64,000 nucleotides of DNA from Amblyornis subalaris (lineage: Eukaryota; Chordata; Aves; Passeriformes; Ptilonorhynchidae): contig JACAXG010000012.1 in assembly GCA_018881555.1 (NCBI GenBank), positions 11,132,181-11,196,180 of the forward strand, read 5' to 3'. The notes under the pieces were generated by a model. That model worked only from the letters and a program-made list of their open reading frames with translations, ran no database searches and had not been told where the DNA came from. This document shows, piece by piece, positions 12,085 through 25,400 of this stretch (positions within the stretch are counted from its first letter, which is position 1; each line of letters starts with the position of its first letter). The position numbers and the translations under genes were made by a program.

Positions 12085-15000
12085 CAAGGCATCTGTTTTT
12101 CTGAAAAGTGAACAGAATATTCTGAATTTAAAAATCCAGGGAAAAAAAAATCTCGTAATGCATAAAAAAGTTCTGGAAATATTACAGCTTTACCTGGCAT
12201 ACTCAAAATAATGATAATAGTGAATGATTGTATTTGCAGGAAAATTAATAAAATTATCTTCCTTATCTTTCAGCTGTTATTTCTCTTCTTTAGATGTAAG
12301 TTCTTTGGTGCAGGGATTGACCTTCAGTGGCCAAATATGCCCTTGCTTGATATCTCCGAGTATTACAGGAATGAAATTAGTATAGAAAAAAAAATTATTT
12401 ATACTNGTACTAATAAAGAGAGAGTAGTATAGAGACCAAAGTCATATCACAATGAAGTTACAAGTATTTTTGGGATCTTCAGTGAAAAATGATGCATTTG
12501 CCTGATGTCCCCTGATAGCTGATAGAAGATTTAGCTAAAACCAGCTATTCAGCACAAATAGCTGTTCAGAACTAATCTGATCTTGTAAAACACACAGTGT
12601 ATCTAAGTATGTGCCTCTTAATTAACAGGAGAAGTAAATTTCATAATGCATATTTATGATGGACTTCACAGAATCTGGTCCAGAGAAAAGCTTAGACCGT
12701 AATATGCTATTTTCATGTATCTCTTCTGAGGACCATTGAGGGGTTTAAAGACTATACTTCAATTTTGCCATGATTCCACTTTTTTATAAACCATGCCATG
12801 GTTATCTAGAAATAACTCTTACCACATCTTTTACACCATCATTGCTTGGTTGAAACCCCACTGGGGATGATGGAAGGGAGCCCAGACACTCCCTCTGTCC
12901 CTGCTCTCCGTGTGAAGGACAACAGAGACCCCCCTGCACTGGCTGGGCTGGGGCCCATGGCCACCTGAACATCCCCACCCTGGGGTCTCACCTGGCCCCC
13001 ACCACACCAGGGCTGTTTACATAGAACATTGCTTAGAATAATCTGAAAACACAGAAATTTAGCACATCTTTTGGGGTTTTTTTTTTTCATTCTGAAACAA
13101 AATAAGAATGGGTGAAATCAGTCACAGAATAGATAATAATAANATGTTGGCCTGTACATCACAAACACAAACCCTGTAAAATGCTTGTCCCGATCAGAAA
13201 ACAACCACATCACTCAGAATGTGCAGAAGTGACTGGATGTTTTCAGAAAATGTTAATTCATCACAACCAGAAATTCTTATGGGAACACACACATCAGTTT
13301 TGAAGGATGGCTTTTCTTGGATCTGAAACAAAATTTCTGATCAGAAAAAAAGAAAGGATAATTGATGGTTCAGGTGTTTTCAGGGCACCTGGGAATCATC
13401 CCCACTCTATTCAAGTCTCCATTTTGCTTTTAAAAGGAAACTTAAATGTGAATCTCCCGGGTGAATATTTCTGCTATTGTCTAATCTGAGATGGGTGAGA
13501 TTTCACAAAACGAGCTTCACAGAGTTTTAATTGCATCCTGACTTTGTGTAGGACATCTTTTGGATGTCTCAAAGAGCTGCTGTGACATGAGAGGACGTTT
13601 TTGAAGACTGGCACAGGCCCCTGCTCCAGTCCACTCCTCTCCTCACCCCTCCTCCCTCAGCAAAGCGAGTGAGAACCAGGAGCAAGCTTATAGTCTCATG
13701 CTTATAAGGTTATCAGCATAAAAGTTCATCCACATGAAAGGAGAAAAATAAATCCTATTACTGTTAGGACTGATTTAAAAATCACAGTTGTTTTACTGAT
13801 CATTCTTATTCATAATTCAGCTTATAACTATAAAAGATGAAGGGGAACATGCCCTACTTTTCCCTTTGCNATTTGACAGCACCTCTATTGAGTAGCTTTG
13901 CCATGAAAACCAATGGTTGTTCAGTTTCCCCTGCTGTGTTTTTGGGTCTTCCACAACACAAAAGGAGAGAAGAAAATCTGGAAAAGGGGGAGGAGTACAC
14001 AAATGAAATGCCTCAGGCAATTACAGCCCTCAGAGTGACTTGTGCCAGCCTTTTCTTGCTGTTTGCTTAGAAAAGGATCAGTTGACAATGTTTTTCTCAA
14101 TTAAAAAGAAGTGTTTGCTCTTATCAATGACTGGAGGACAAATCTATNGTCTAATGACTGTGACTAAAAGCCCAAAGTCTGCAATCTCCATGGAGCAGGA
14201 GCCTCCAGACCATGTAAAAAGGAGACAAATGTCAAGTCAGAGTTGTGAAGGCAGAGAATAAGGGTGAAGTCTTTAATCGCTTGTTCTCGCTAGCACCGCT
14301 TTATTCCTGCTAAAGGCATAGTCTCTGGAGGTAGCTCTGATGCCTGGGAATGCCAGTGGGATTCCATATGGAAACATGCTGTGCAAACCTGTATTGCCTC
14401 TGCCATCTCTGCAATTTGATGTCATCCCACCGACATCTACAAACCTTCCCACTATCCAGCTCTGCCAGGCAGGGTCTCTGCACAGAGGCAGAGGTCAGGC
14501 AGCAGTGCAGAGGCATGGAAATAACCTGCCGAAAAGCCCCTGTTCACTTGTTGCTCTGCCAGTGTATCAAAGAGGAGCTGGGAAATCCACTTTCCCCCTC
14601 AAAACCTTCCCAGTTTCCTACACTATTGATTAATGCATCCCAGTGAGAGCAGCCATGTCTCTAGGGAGTTTGTGTTTGCATATCCTTAGCCATTTCCAAA
14701 GAAATTGCTCCTTCCAATAAGTGANTCTGCTGTAGCTTTTTTTCTGATTCATGAAGGTTTCCAGCTGCTCCTTAGTTCATTTGTGTGTGGGCAGACCCTT
14801 GCTGCCCCAGAAACCTGTGCTTGCTGCCCTGCCTGAGTGTGACTGTGCTCCATTGCTTAGGACTTTGCTGGCCTCTCTGCAGAGATACAATGTCACCCAG
14901 AAACCTTTCTTCAAATCAGTTTAGTTTGTCCTGTACTTTGGCAGCTATCAATAAACATCTTCAGCTGCACAGACTCCACGGCAGTAAATATCTCCTGACA

Positions 15001-18000
15001 TGCAGGAAACGCCCTCTCTTCTGCTCAGATCACCTGAAGCAGGGAGGCTCAGTTTGCTGGCACCCACCTGTGATGCTGTTGCCTGTTTTTTAATATTTGC
15101 TGAACCTTTACTTTGTACTGATTTCACTCACATTTTTCTTCAATTATGGAATCATTCTGGCTGACAATACTGCTCATTCAGTTTCTCCCTCTCTGTAATT
15201 TCACATGAATGCTCTCCATATTAAGTAGGATCTATTTTAAAGGTCTTTTGCNTTGTGTTGTTCTCCATTTGTTTCTCTTGTGTATTCTGACCAAGGAAAA
15301 TCAAACAGAGANTGATTCTGCTACTTGCTCTTACTCATGCTACGAAACAGCTTATTCAGGAAAGAGCATTCTGCATGCATAAAACCACTGAAAATCTATG
15401 CTTTTATCAGGGAACAGTATTTGAATACGTGATACTGAGGTGTTTCATNTATCTTATGTGGTCTAAACCAAAACTACAGTAGTGAGCTATTCAAATGCAG
15501 TCAGTAGGGCAGGTTCCTACCACCAGTAGTGGTGTTTGTTTGTTTTTTTTTTAAAGTAGTGTCCATTTATTTGTTAATGCATTTAATGTTGACTTTTACA
15601 TTTTGACATCTCACAGCTAAACCCAGACATTTTATTTTGGTGAGCAGCTTCCCAGGCAGGCAGTGAAGACTGCCCCCAGAAACTCCTGCACCAAAGAACT
15701 CCTCTCCAGCAAGAACAGTTCATGGCACCTCAGCAATCTCAGCAGTGGGATTATTTGCCATACACACTGCAGGGCACATCTTCCAGCTAAGGTACAAACC
15801 TGACACTCAGGGCTGGAGATGAGCCCAGGTAGATGCAAGGCTTGGGAAAGACACAGCCCCAACAAGGGGCATGACACGGCACATCGAACCTTCTGTCTGC
15901 CCTTACCTGCCTGAGTTCCAGATTGCTGAAGACAAGGGAAAAAAGCTGTCTCTCGCCAAACCCTCAAGCTGGTCCCTCCCTGGCCTGTGATCAGCAGCCA
16001 GCTTGTCATCACAGCCACAAGGAACTGTCCTACTGCATCCGCTATCCCGCGCTGAATGTCTAATGCTACATCTGCTCTCACACTTTTTACTTTGAAAGTG
16101 TGGTGGAAATCAATCTTCCCTCTGCATATGTACCATAAGACAGGTCCCCCCTGTCCTGCTAAAAGGGTTCCCGTCAGCANGTATAGAGGTCTGGCTGTGA
16201 AGCATTCAGTGAAACGAGGACCATTGGCATTTCATTATTTCCGNGCTCAATCTAAAGCGATAGTACAGTCTTTTTCCTTCAGGTCTCTGAAGGAATTTGG
16301 GATCCCTTATATTAATATGGCATTGCCACAACTGGCCCCAGCCCTGTAACATTCCAGATAGTATTTCACTAGGATGGAAATGGGNGCTCCTTCATCCACA
16401 CCCTAGGCATCAGCACCATCTATTCCTGCCAGCTCAGCCCTATCCCGGGAGGGACACGCCTGCAGGAACTCCCTCCTCCCACCGAGGAGGCTGCTCCTCA
16501 CAGTGCAGCATTTATCCCCCTCAGTTTCGGAGACTGCTGCTCCTCACTGCCCTGTGCCCTGAACAGACCACGCCGCTCTGCAGCATTCACAGCGAGGGGT
16601 CAGCTCCTCGGCAGGTTTTTCCAAATCTCCCTGTATTATTTAAAACCTTTGGAGGAGATGTGTTACCAGCCTTACGCCGCTGGTCTCTCCNGCTCCCATC
16701 CACATAACAGATGACACCATTTAACTGCTAGAGCACGCGATCCATCATTCCTTGCAACGCCACAGGTGCACTGGCTACGCCATATGGCAACTTCTTAGAC
16801 TTGAACAGCCCCTTTGCATGTGTTCCCAGCGAAGGGTATTTATTAATCTGGATCTGGTGTCACATGCTGATGTGCTTAAGACAGGTCAAGTCTTTTAAGC
16901 CTTTCCTCACCTGTCATTTTGAAAGTCATGGTTTAAGCTCAGCTGATGATCAGCTGTCAGGGGTTTANGGCCTGCATATGTCAAGCTTCTATCTTTCATT
17001 CGAGCTGCAGTAATAAAATTTTAACTAAAAATTAGTGGTAGTAATAAGACTTTTCTCAATTGATTTTAGGAGGTTTTGACACTTTTTCTTAGAGCAGGAG
17101 CATTTACTTTAGTGATTTCCAGAANAGGGAGGGAGCCAGCTCCATCCTGACCTGTTTTGTGCCCTTGGCATTCATCCAGGTCCCGGAGCAAAGTGGCAAC
17201 ACTGTAAGGGGTGGCCAAGTCCCTGCTCCCAGCAACAAGCAAACACTGACTGGAACTGGAGACCATGACATCACAGAAGCAATATTGGTAATGCTTCAGA
17301 CAGCTCTTCATTTTACTGCAGCTTCTGATCTCAGTTTCCCTTAGGATTTGAAAAATAAACTTCCTGCAGGAAGGCTCATCCTAGGAGATTTGTGCTCTGA
17401 TTTGGCTGTCTTGAAGGGGTCAGAGAATCATCAACTACAGGCCANTAGGTCATGCTCCTCTAGAGCTCCATCTCTGCTACATTCAATCAGAAAAGAAACC
17501 TGTTGCACTCACTTAGAAACCCCCCAACATATCAACCCCCCCAAAAAGTAGCCCCAAAGCAATATTAGATCTGATTTTTATTCAATTGGAGACTTACAAT
17601 ATTCAAATTTTTAAAAACTATTTCTATGTTTCCTTGCACAATGCGAGATAAAGGAGATCTTAGTCCTTTTGTTTTTTGCAGTTATCAATTGCCAGAAATT
17701 AAGATAAAACTGGGCACTGGTGATCGTTTCAAAACACCACGCATCTCTGATTTAGGCAACAATCTCTTCTGTGGTTTAGGCACTGATCATAATTCTGTGA
17801 AAGAACCAAGCAGAGGTGAGCTCTGCTGAAAACCTAAAGAGATTTAAAACAAAAAATNACTTTTCCATTTTATGGCACATCTTTATTAAAGTGATAATTC
17901 CCCTCNTCTTATACTCTGAGGCCTGCTGGAATTTTAAACTTTATTTCCCCTTTTTTATTTAAGTGGACACTTACTTCAACGTCTTTAAAGCTATTTAAAG

Positions 18001-21000
18001 TTCAGATATTAAACATGAATAATTGCCTTCTGATTTCAGTGCATGATGAAATAAAAACTGACAATGCATGTCTTCTGGTGACATTCACACCTGCATCTGT
18101 GACGACTTGTAATTTGATGAAAATTAACTTTACTCTAGGCTAGAAGGGCAAGTTTTTAACCAGCTTCAGTATCACATTCTGCATCGCTTTTCTCCCTTAC
18201 ATGGGTCATGGATTAGCAGGAGGAAAAGGAGTGTATGAATAGATGAAATCTGAACGCTTTTCAGTCCTTTATCAGCTTGAAGCATCTCACTGATTGAAAA
18301 AGCAGTAGAAAATGGATGCCTGAGCATCTTNTCACAAAGTTCTTTAGAGAAGCAATAGGAACAGAGAAGCTCGTTGATCTCCTCATTTAAAAGCCCAAGT
18401 CCCTCGGCTGCCTCCTGAAACAATTAGCAAAAAAAATTCCTCCCTGAATCTCCCTTAGCTCTTCCAGGCAGTGCTCACTAAAGAGTTGCAAAGCTTCTGC
18501 CTGGGAAAAAATGCACCTGAGAAGTCCAAGCTCTAGTGAACAGTGCATGCAACAGAAACAACAATGGTGACATTGCTCTGTAAATGAGCCATGAATTATT
18601 CATACCCTTTTGTGAACACAGTCAAGACCTGTGGGAGTTAAAGGATGGCTACCAAAGTAAAAAGTGTATTTTAATGAAATATAAATATTAGATGGAATAT
18701 TACATGGAAATACTCTGGAGTCTTATATATCATTTCCAGGGAAGGAAAAGGCATATTTTGGAATCTCTTGAGGTGCCAATTCATTAATTAGTACGGATAT
18801 GAAAGATATATGCTGAAATGCGTCAGTCAAGCAATTATCGAGGAAGTATAATTTGAGAGCATAGTCTGGCAATGATAAGTCACTTTTATGCTCATTTATA
18901 TTCACTTCATTGACATTTTATTTAGCAGGATCCAAACAAGTAGAAGCAAAGAAGGATCAAGTGGCTCCTGAACAAGGTCACTAAGGAATTTGTTTGGGAC
19001 ATGGCATGTTCCCCTTGCAGAGCACTGGTGTGGCACAGCCCCTGCTGCAAGACCCAGGGCTTCAGATCTCCTGTGGTACTCAGGTGGGGGGAGCCCTTCT
19101 CTGTCCTCCTTCCTTGTCTGCTGCCAGTGCTGCTCAGCAAACTTCTTCCCTCGGGCAGCCTGTGAGCAGAAAAGTGTAGAGGATGGTAGTGCTGCTGCCG
19201 TAAGACTGTTCCTTTTCCATAAAATTTCTTCCTTTGAGGTTTGGAAAACTGTGAATTCTTACATATTCTAGCAGCCATTTCCAGAAATTCCCTGTTATAA
19301 AGGCTGTGGAAGTCAGGTCAGGCTTTATTCCCTAAATGCTCTCTACCTATTAGCTACGTAAAAGCAGTAAGAATGAGGTTGATGTCAAGAACCCAGTCCA
19401 TTTCCATGATTTTCTGCCTAAAGTAGTTTATTTAGCTAAAATCTGAATAAGAGAATTTCAGCCTATGAAACCTATCAAGGTTAGAATAGTTCATATTTAC
19501 ATTATGTTTAATACACAACATAAATATCTACCTTACAGTTACCAATACAGTTATTTTGTACCAGTACCTTGGACAAGATGAAGCAGTTAATTTGACTATG
19601 TTATTACTATTTGTTTGCCGTGAAAGTTCCAATTTACATCTAAAATGTTATTTCTCTTATGACTAGACTCGAAGGACATTTGTTAAAGTTCTTTNTTTGC
19701 CAAGGACAAGCCCATTGCTAAATGGACCTTCCATGCACCATTATCCGTACGAAGGATTTGGGATGAAGGCAAACTTTCACTGCCATTCTCCTCAGGATCA
19801 GGTCCTTAGATAGAGATCCTTATTGTCCACGTGTGACAGTACCTATGTTTTCATGGTGCTGTTTCAAGTGTGCTGTAAGGTCTGTGCCATCAGAATAATT
19901 TTCCGTTTCAGTTTCTGAAGTGATTTTTCAGGATTTTACACACCTACCCTTCGAGGGGAACGTGCATTCCTCAGTGCTCTTTATGTTTTTAGCATTGTAT
20001 TACATGCAGTGCTCACAACAACATGCAGTGCTACAACAATATGCAGGCTGAAGAGAACCCTGAAACGTTCTGAATTCAAAATCTTCTGTGAGGCAGTCTT
20101 TTTCTCATGCAGCTTTGCCAGAAGAAATCAAATGACTTCTCCCACTGACTTCTATCATTCACTCTGTGAACTTTTCCATACATTTGCTGCAGACTGATTT
20201 CCTGATCTACATTTTCCTTTGATACTGACAAAAGAGGATCAAAAAGAGAGGCTTTCCTGCAAAGCAGAGTCAAAGCAAAGGTTTCAACTCTCTTACACAT
20301 GGCGCTTTCTCTTTCATCACTTTTGGCAGCCGAAGGTGTCACAGTCAAACATGACTCATCATCGTGCCCCACAACACATGCAATAAATCGCTTAATGTTC
20401 TCTCTCAGCACCCTCAGTGTAAAATGTGGTGCTGTAGGATGGGTTACCTCGCGTGACTTACCGCTACGAAATTGAGACTACTTCCCTGCTTGTTCTTTTA
20501 ATAACCCGTGGTTTTTAATCTCTACATTTTACACACTAGTTAGGAATTTGTCATTCTGTTTCCAGAAGAACTGAAAGCAAAGCATCTTTTGAAACTCTAT
20601 GTCCACTGTTTTCTATATTTGTGGCTGAGGAGAAAGGTACTCGGGTATTTTGTACCTTTAAACTACTGAGAGTGAATGACCTTGGTGCTGGGAAGTGCAC
20701 CTAACAATTTTCTGGTAAACTTATGGACTCTGAGGCCTGTACTCAGCTTTCTTTCAAAAAATAGGTGAGTAGTCTGAACACAGAATAACAGAATTGGGTC
20801 TGGCAATGTTGTGAACTGAAACATCAGGAAAGGAAGTATTTTTTTCCCCCTGCTTTTCAGGAATATCACATTTCGGTTTCCTGAGGTATGGGCTAATTTG
20901 GGTCTTTTGTGTTGGACACACTTTTGTAGTGCAGCATTCAATGTGTAAGTGGCTGGTGAGGGAGAAAGGCAATTCAGCCTGTGAGAACTTGGGCAATAGC

Positions 21001-21822
21001 AGCAGAATGCAGCGAGTCATTCAGAGAGGAGAAACTCAGCCAGACCTCTCTGGTGCATCTGTAACACAATTAAATCTCCATAACGACCTTCATTAGGCCC
21101 AGCATGTAAGTCAATACAAACAACTTTCAACTTGATGAACATTTTCCCTCTAAAAAGTAACCTTTCAGTTCTATTACTTTTGTACCGTTTTAGCCATATG
21201 CTAAATATTAGAATGCCTCATTCTCGTTTACCCTTCACATATTAAGGTGAAAACTCTGACCTAGTGCATTCTAATTACTTGGCTTATTAGCTTCACATTA
21301 TATCAGTAATGGTGTGATAGCCAACATAATTACTAGGACTTGAAAAATTATACTTTGCTGTACTATTTCATGAACTCTGAGACGGTTCTCTTTTCATATT
21401 AACTTCCTTATTTAATGGGTCGACCAGATTTTTCATCTACCTAGACCATTGATCAAACTGATAATTTTAGATTTTAACTGCAATTGAGAAATTGCTCCCT
21501 AAAACAGTGAGATATATGTTTTTTTAGAAGAAAATACAGACATTTATTATTCCTCTGTGTTTCTTATTGACAGGTCACCACTATTAGGTAGTTACTGCAT
21601 GGTGCTGAACGCTGTTTTTAACTTATAAAGCTTTGTGAAATTTAGAGGTTTTCCTCAAAGAAATTATTTTTGATTCTTTTATTCTTCTATCAAATTATTG
21701 CTCTTCACTAAAATTCTAGTTTCCCTTTTTAAAATTAAAACTCTTTTTCACCTTCTGGAAGAAAATAGAACTTCCACCCCTTTCCCCTTGGTGGAAACCA
21801 TATAACTTTTAAATTTTTATTT
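12085..21822. other. Gene-free unique sequence between LTR 2 and LTR 3
   Basis: No supported gene. GC-richer patches lie at about 12,850-13,015 and 15,640-16,070. The latter has a 149-codon minus-strand frame (15,632-16,081) with no recognisable domain. About 17,950-18,920 is AT-rich, low in simple repeats and rich in homeodomain-like ATTA cores, and is noted separately as a possible conserved element. The rest is featureless single-copy DNA with many single N characters up to 19,695 and none after that to the end of this stretch. Confidence 0.6.
17950..18920. promoter_or_regulatory. Possible conserved non-coding element (composition only)
   Basis: AT-rich unique sequence with no transposon signature, containing several ATTA/TAAT cores (for example ATTAATTAG near 18,785) and few CpG. 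This texture is common in vertebrate developmental enhancers, but I have no alignment to show conservation. It may equally be ordinary intergenic DNA. Confidence 0.2.
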
Positions 21823-22406
21823 TGTTTCTATAGTTAGGCTTGGCTTGACTTTGCCTTGGGGAAAAGAATTCTCTTTAGTTTTTAGGAGATGGCAGCATCG
21901 CTCTACGGACATGGGCTTTTACGTACCAATAGACTGGGGGTAGCCCAAAGATACCGGGAAAGATAAAAGGCCATCAACGGGACATCAGTGGCCATCTACG
22001 AACGTCTACCCCAGACACTGCCTCTGGCAGAATTGGAGACATCGGGTCCGGAAAGGACTGGTAAGAAAATCGAAGAATGAAGATCTAATTAACATCGGAG
22101 GCGAGGAAATACAGATCCAATAAGAAACTGCATACTGGGGGTTGCTCAACTCTGAACCAATGAACTTTGAAATAGTGCATCTCTATGGGTTTTTGACGGT
22201 ATAAAATTTGTGGGGAAATCCTGTAAAGATGTGTGTCATGGAATGATTCTCTCTGCACACCCGAGCTATGTGTGGATGAGATGGTTTCTGTGGCACATCC
22301 TGGCCAGAACAACATCCTGACCAGATAATAAAGTAATGCCTTGACTCTCTAACATTAAAAATGTTGTTGGAGGGTTTTTGTTTTTCCCGGAGTTTTGGTG
22401 ACACCC
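21823..22406 (+). mobile_element. Solo LTR of an avian endogenous retrovirus, CpG-rich (LTR 3)
   Basis: LTR architecture is visible on the + strand: a CpG-rich U3 at about 21,890-22,110, a TATA box (GGTATAAAAT) at about 22,198-22,207, a polyadenylation signal AATAAA at about 22,327, and a T-rich U5 ending CCCGGAGTTTTGGTGACA at 22,403. The 5' edge is uncertain. One solution starts TGTTTC at 21,823 with a 6-bp repeat TTATTT on both sides (21,817-21,822 and 22,407-22,412). That needs a TG...CC ending instead of TG...CA, and a TTATTT match in AT-rich DNA could be chance. No internal retroviral genes are present. The retained CpG sites suggest a fairly recent insertion. Class is uncertain (ERVK-like if the 6-bp duplication is real). 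Confidence 0.7.
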
Positions 22407-23399
22407 TTATTTAAGTAAAATGTGAACTTTCAATCCAAACTTGGCAGGATTGGCAATAATTTTTCACCAGTTCAGCCTAGGAGTTGAGTCTGATTCTGAG
22501 AATTTTTCTGATCCCAAATATTTTTAGTTTGCGGTATGAAGATACAGAAGAGAGTGTTTTGGTTTTTTTTAAATAGAGACTGCTGCTGAACGGGATAACA
22601 AGATTCAAGCAGGTGGTCACACAGCTGCCCTGAGGTGGTTTAAGCAGATTACTGTTGTTGGGCCATCCTGAAAGGCAAGCCGCCATGGTCCTGGCTGGCA
22701 GGGACCTGCAGTGCCTCCTGTGACGTGTGCTTTTTGTCCTGAGTGGGATTCATCCACGTCACTCGGCCACGAGCCCAGTACTTCTGCCCACCGGGGAGAA
22801 ATCCCAGCCAGTCTCACTGATGTCCATGTGTCCCTGACAGAGGGGCAGCTCTGAGGCATTTCTGAAATATTTGTCTCCAGACCACAGAAGCAGAGGGTCA
22901 GTGCACAATTGTAAGTCAGTCATTTTCAAGGAAATCATCTCAGAAGCCCCTGGATTGAATTAATCAGCAAACCATCCCTGCCATGGTTTTTGGAAGCAGT
23001 CACAGGATAACCTCCTGCCTTTTGGCAGATGGACCTGCACTTTTGCAATGCTGTGACAGCTGGAAGAGTTTGATGCTGTCTTGACTCAACATATCAGTCA
23101 GAAGCTTTCCCTGTGGGGAAACCTGTGTGTTTTAGGCTTATTTAGTTGGAAAAGAAATGAAGCTGACTCTTTATAGTTTTTTTGTTTTTTGTTTTTCCCT
23201 CTATCTTTCTTTTTTTCTAAGCAGGAAAAGAAAATACATCTTTCACAGCTTCCTAAATGAAAGGGAGAGTTGTTGGGAGAGAGAATGACACAGGACTTTA
23301 AGGTTCCCTCTGAGAATTTCACTGAAGGGATAAATCCCTTCATGGCTCCTCCACCTGACCAGAAGTCAAAATAAAATTGTGCATCATCACCCATCAACA

Positions 23400-24180
23400 A
23401 AATCCATTCTCCCTGTGCAGCTGTGCAATCAAAAACACCTCCCATTTTCATGACTACACCTTTAAGCCAAGAGGAGATGGTGTAGAAATGGCGGTGATTA
23501 TTTAATAAATAATAGGAAATTACTTTTTTAATGTAGCAGAGAGCACCTGGAAATGTATTCTTCCTGCAAGATTTTAATGGGGTGCTACTTAATTCTATTG
23601 TGTTTGGTGCAATCAGTTTAATAGTTCTGATTTTTCTTGACCTCTCTGCATGAGGAACATTATTATAAAAGGAAGTATAATAAAAAACTTCTAAAGGTAA
23701 TAGTAGAGACAAAAAAGGTAAGAGGCAGTGTGAGCCTGAATGTGAGGCACCAGTGTTAGTGCAGATCTACAGGTGGCCTGACACTTGCCTACTTGAGTGA
23801 TTAGGCCTCAGTTCATGCTGCATTTGAGATTACTGGAGGCATTAAAGCCACAGCCCTTGATATTAAAGAGATGGAGGTGAAGGTTGAGAAATTTCAGTCC
23901 CAAATTGGATAAATTTGCCAAGTCTCTGGCTGCAGTGCAACACTCATTTATTTGCAAGTGAATTTAATAGACAGGGTGTTGAATGAGGAATTACTTCCCA
24001 GAGTGCTATATTGAGTTAGGTAGAATCTGCCTAAAGCCAGAACAATAGGTTGCTTTTGTGCTAATTTGTGCTTTAAAAATTATTAAATGCACCTGACATT
24101 TTATGTAATCTCATATATTTAAATTAATATGAAACTCAAAGTGTGTTTTTGGAGTCCTTTCTTCACTAGTGTATGCCTAT
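23400..24180. promoter_or_regulatory. Possible conserved non-coding element (composition only)
   Basis: Unique AT-rich sequence with clustered ATTA/TTAAT cores, no CpG decay pattern and no repeat homology that I recognise. It looks like a developmental enhancer-type element, but that is pattern impression only. A cross-species alignment would decide. Confidence 0.22.
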
Positions 24181-24601
24181 GTTATAATATGCATTGTATA
24201 ATATATAACTATGTATCTTGTGGTTTCTTGATAATTTAAGCAAGAGAGGATTTTAAATTAGCTATTAAATTACCATTCAGAGATTTGATCATCTTCTAAT
24301 TTCCTTACAAAGTCCTCCACAGGGGATAAATCTAGTTTAAATGTTCTCTTTTTCCCATGATTTTATACTCTAGCTGTAAGACGATACAACATTCCTGCAT
24401 TTCTAACTCAAATACATTACAAGCACCTGAAAGGTTTTAGCTCACTCTTGTCAAATAAGTCTATATTTCAATTGTAAATGTAACCAGAAAGATGAAGGAA
24501 AACATGATATCTGGTTTTGTTCAGTTCTCTTGCCCTTAGCCACAGGTTGATAGCTGAGTAATTTAGAAAAGCACAAATAGTTGTATTTGTGTATTAAAGT
24601 A

Positions 24602-24625
24602 TTAGAAGTATTAAAATACTTCTAA
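24602..24625. repeat. Perfect 11-bp inverted repeat, 2-bp loop
   Basis: TTAGAAGTATT and its exact reverse complement AATACTTCTAA are separated by AA. Such AT-rich palindromes are common in intergenic DNA and no function is implied. Confidence 0.8.
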
Positions 24626-25378
24626 ATGCTAATAATTGTCTCCCCAAGTTCCCTTACTTACTAGCAGAATTGAAACTCTGCATTTTATTTCTTATGACTT
24701 TTTTTGGGCAGATATATGCTCACTGCTTCTTTGGGCAGGAAATCTGCAGAGTTTCCTCAAGCTGAAGCCAGGGGTGGATTCCCTTTCTGCTCTGCAGATG
24801 ATGTGAAGCAGGTTTCGTGTTTCCTTTTGCTCCCTGTGGCAGGAATGTTACTGCACACAATGGGGGCTGTTGTGACAAATCACACCATGCCACTGCGTGT
24901 GTCCACAGTGCTGAAAACAGATAACCTGTGACCAACGTGGACCACAGGAAAACCTGAAGAATAAAAATGAGGACAGCCCAGTTCTTTACTCTTTTGTGAG
25001 TTTTGCCTTGCAAGGTGCTCTCAAAGTTATTTGAGTTCTACTTCCTACTGCAAAACACCTTTTTGTAACATTATACGGATGAGAGAGACTTATAGCTAGG
25101 AATTATCATCTTCTTAAAAAATAGCATATAAGTAGAGAATACAATAAACCAGGGTTAGCCTAGCCTGTAATAGTTAAATTAGTAATGAAAAAACCAGAAA
25201 TACTGTATCTGAAACTAGACTTATCTTGTGCCCTTTTTTTTGCAGCTTTATTGAGTTAATTTAGTAAAAAAAAGAGATTTATGCTGTTGCTAAGTTTTTG
25301 AGCCTGTAATTGCAAACTCAACATGCAAGTTCAATATATACTTTTTTCTGGTTCCCATAAATTCTCAAAACTTAAATC

Positions 25379-25400
25379 TCAAGCATCTTTTGATGCTTGA
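25379..25400. repeat. Perfect 9-bp inverted repeat with TTTT loop
   Basis: TCAAGCATC and GATGCTTGA flank a TTTT loop. It would fold as a small hairpin in RNA, but it is too short for a microRNA precursor. Confidence 0.8.

Noticed and set aside
14785..15093. Possible additional LTR because of CAATAAACATCTTC near 14,950
   Set aside because: No TG...CA boundaries or flanking duplication could be found; a polyadenylation-like hexamer alone is not enough.
15632..16081. 149-codon minus-strand open frame with a GTAAGG donor-like motif nearby
   Set aside because: No domain recognised, no matching acceptor identified, and GC-rich composition explains the length.
23098..23712. 204-codon open frame on the minus strand, the longest in the window
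   Set aside because: No domain, signal peptide or family resemblance; the lysine-rich end comes from a T-rich DNA tract. One frame of this length in 64 kb of AT-rich DNA is within reach of chance.
24602..25400. Short perfect hairpins as microRNA precursors
   Set aside because: Stems of 11 and 9 bp with 2- and 4-nt loops are far shorter than microRNA precursors.
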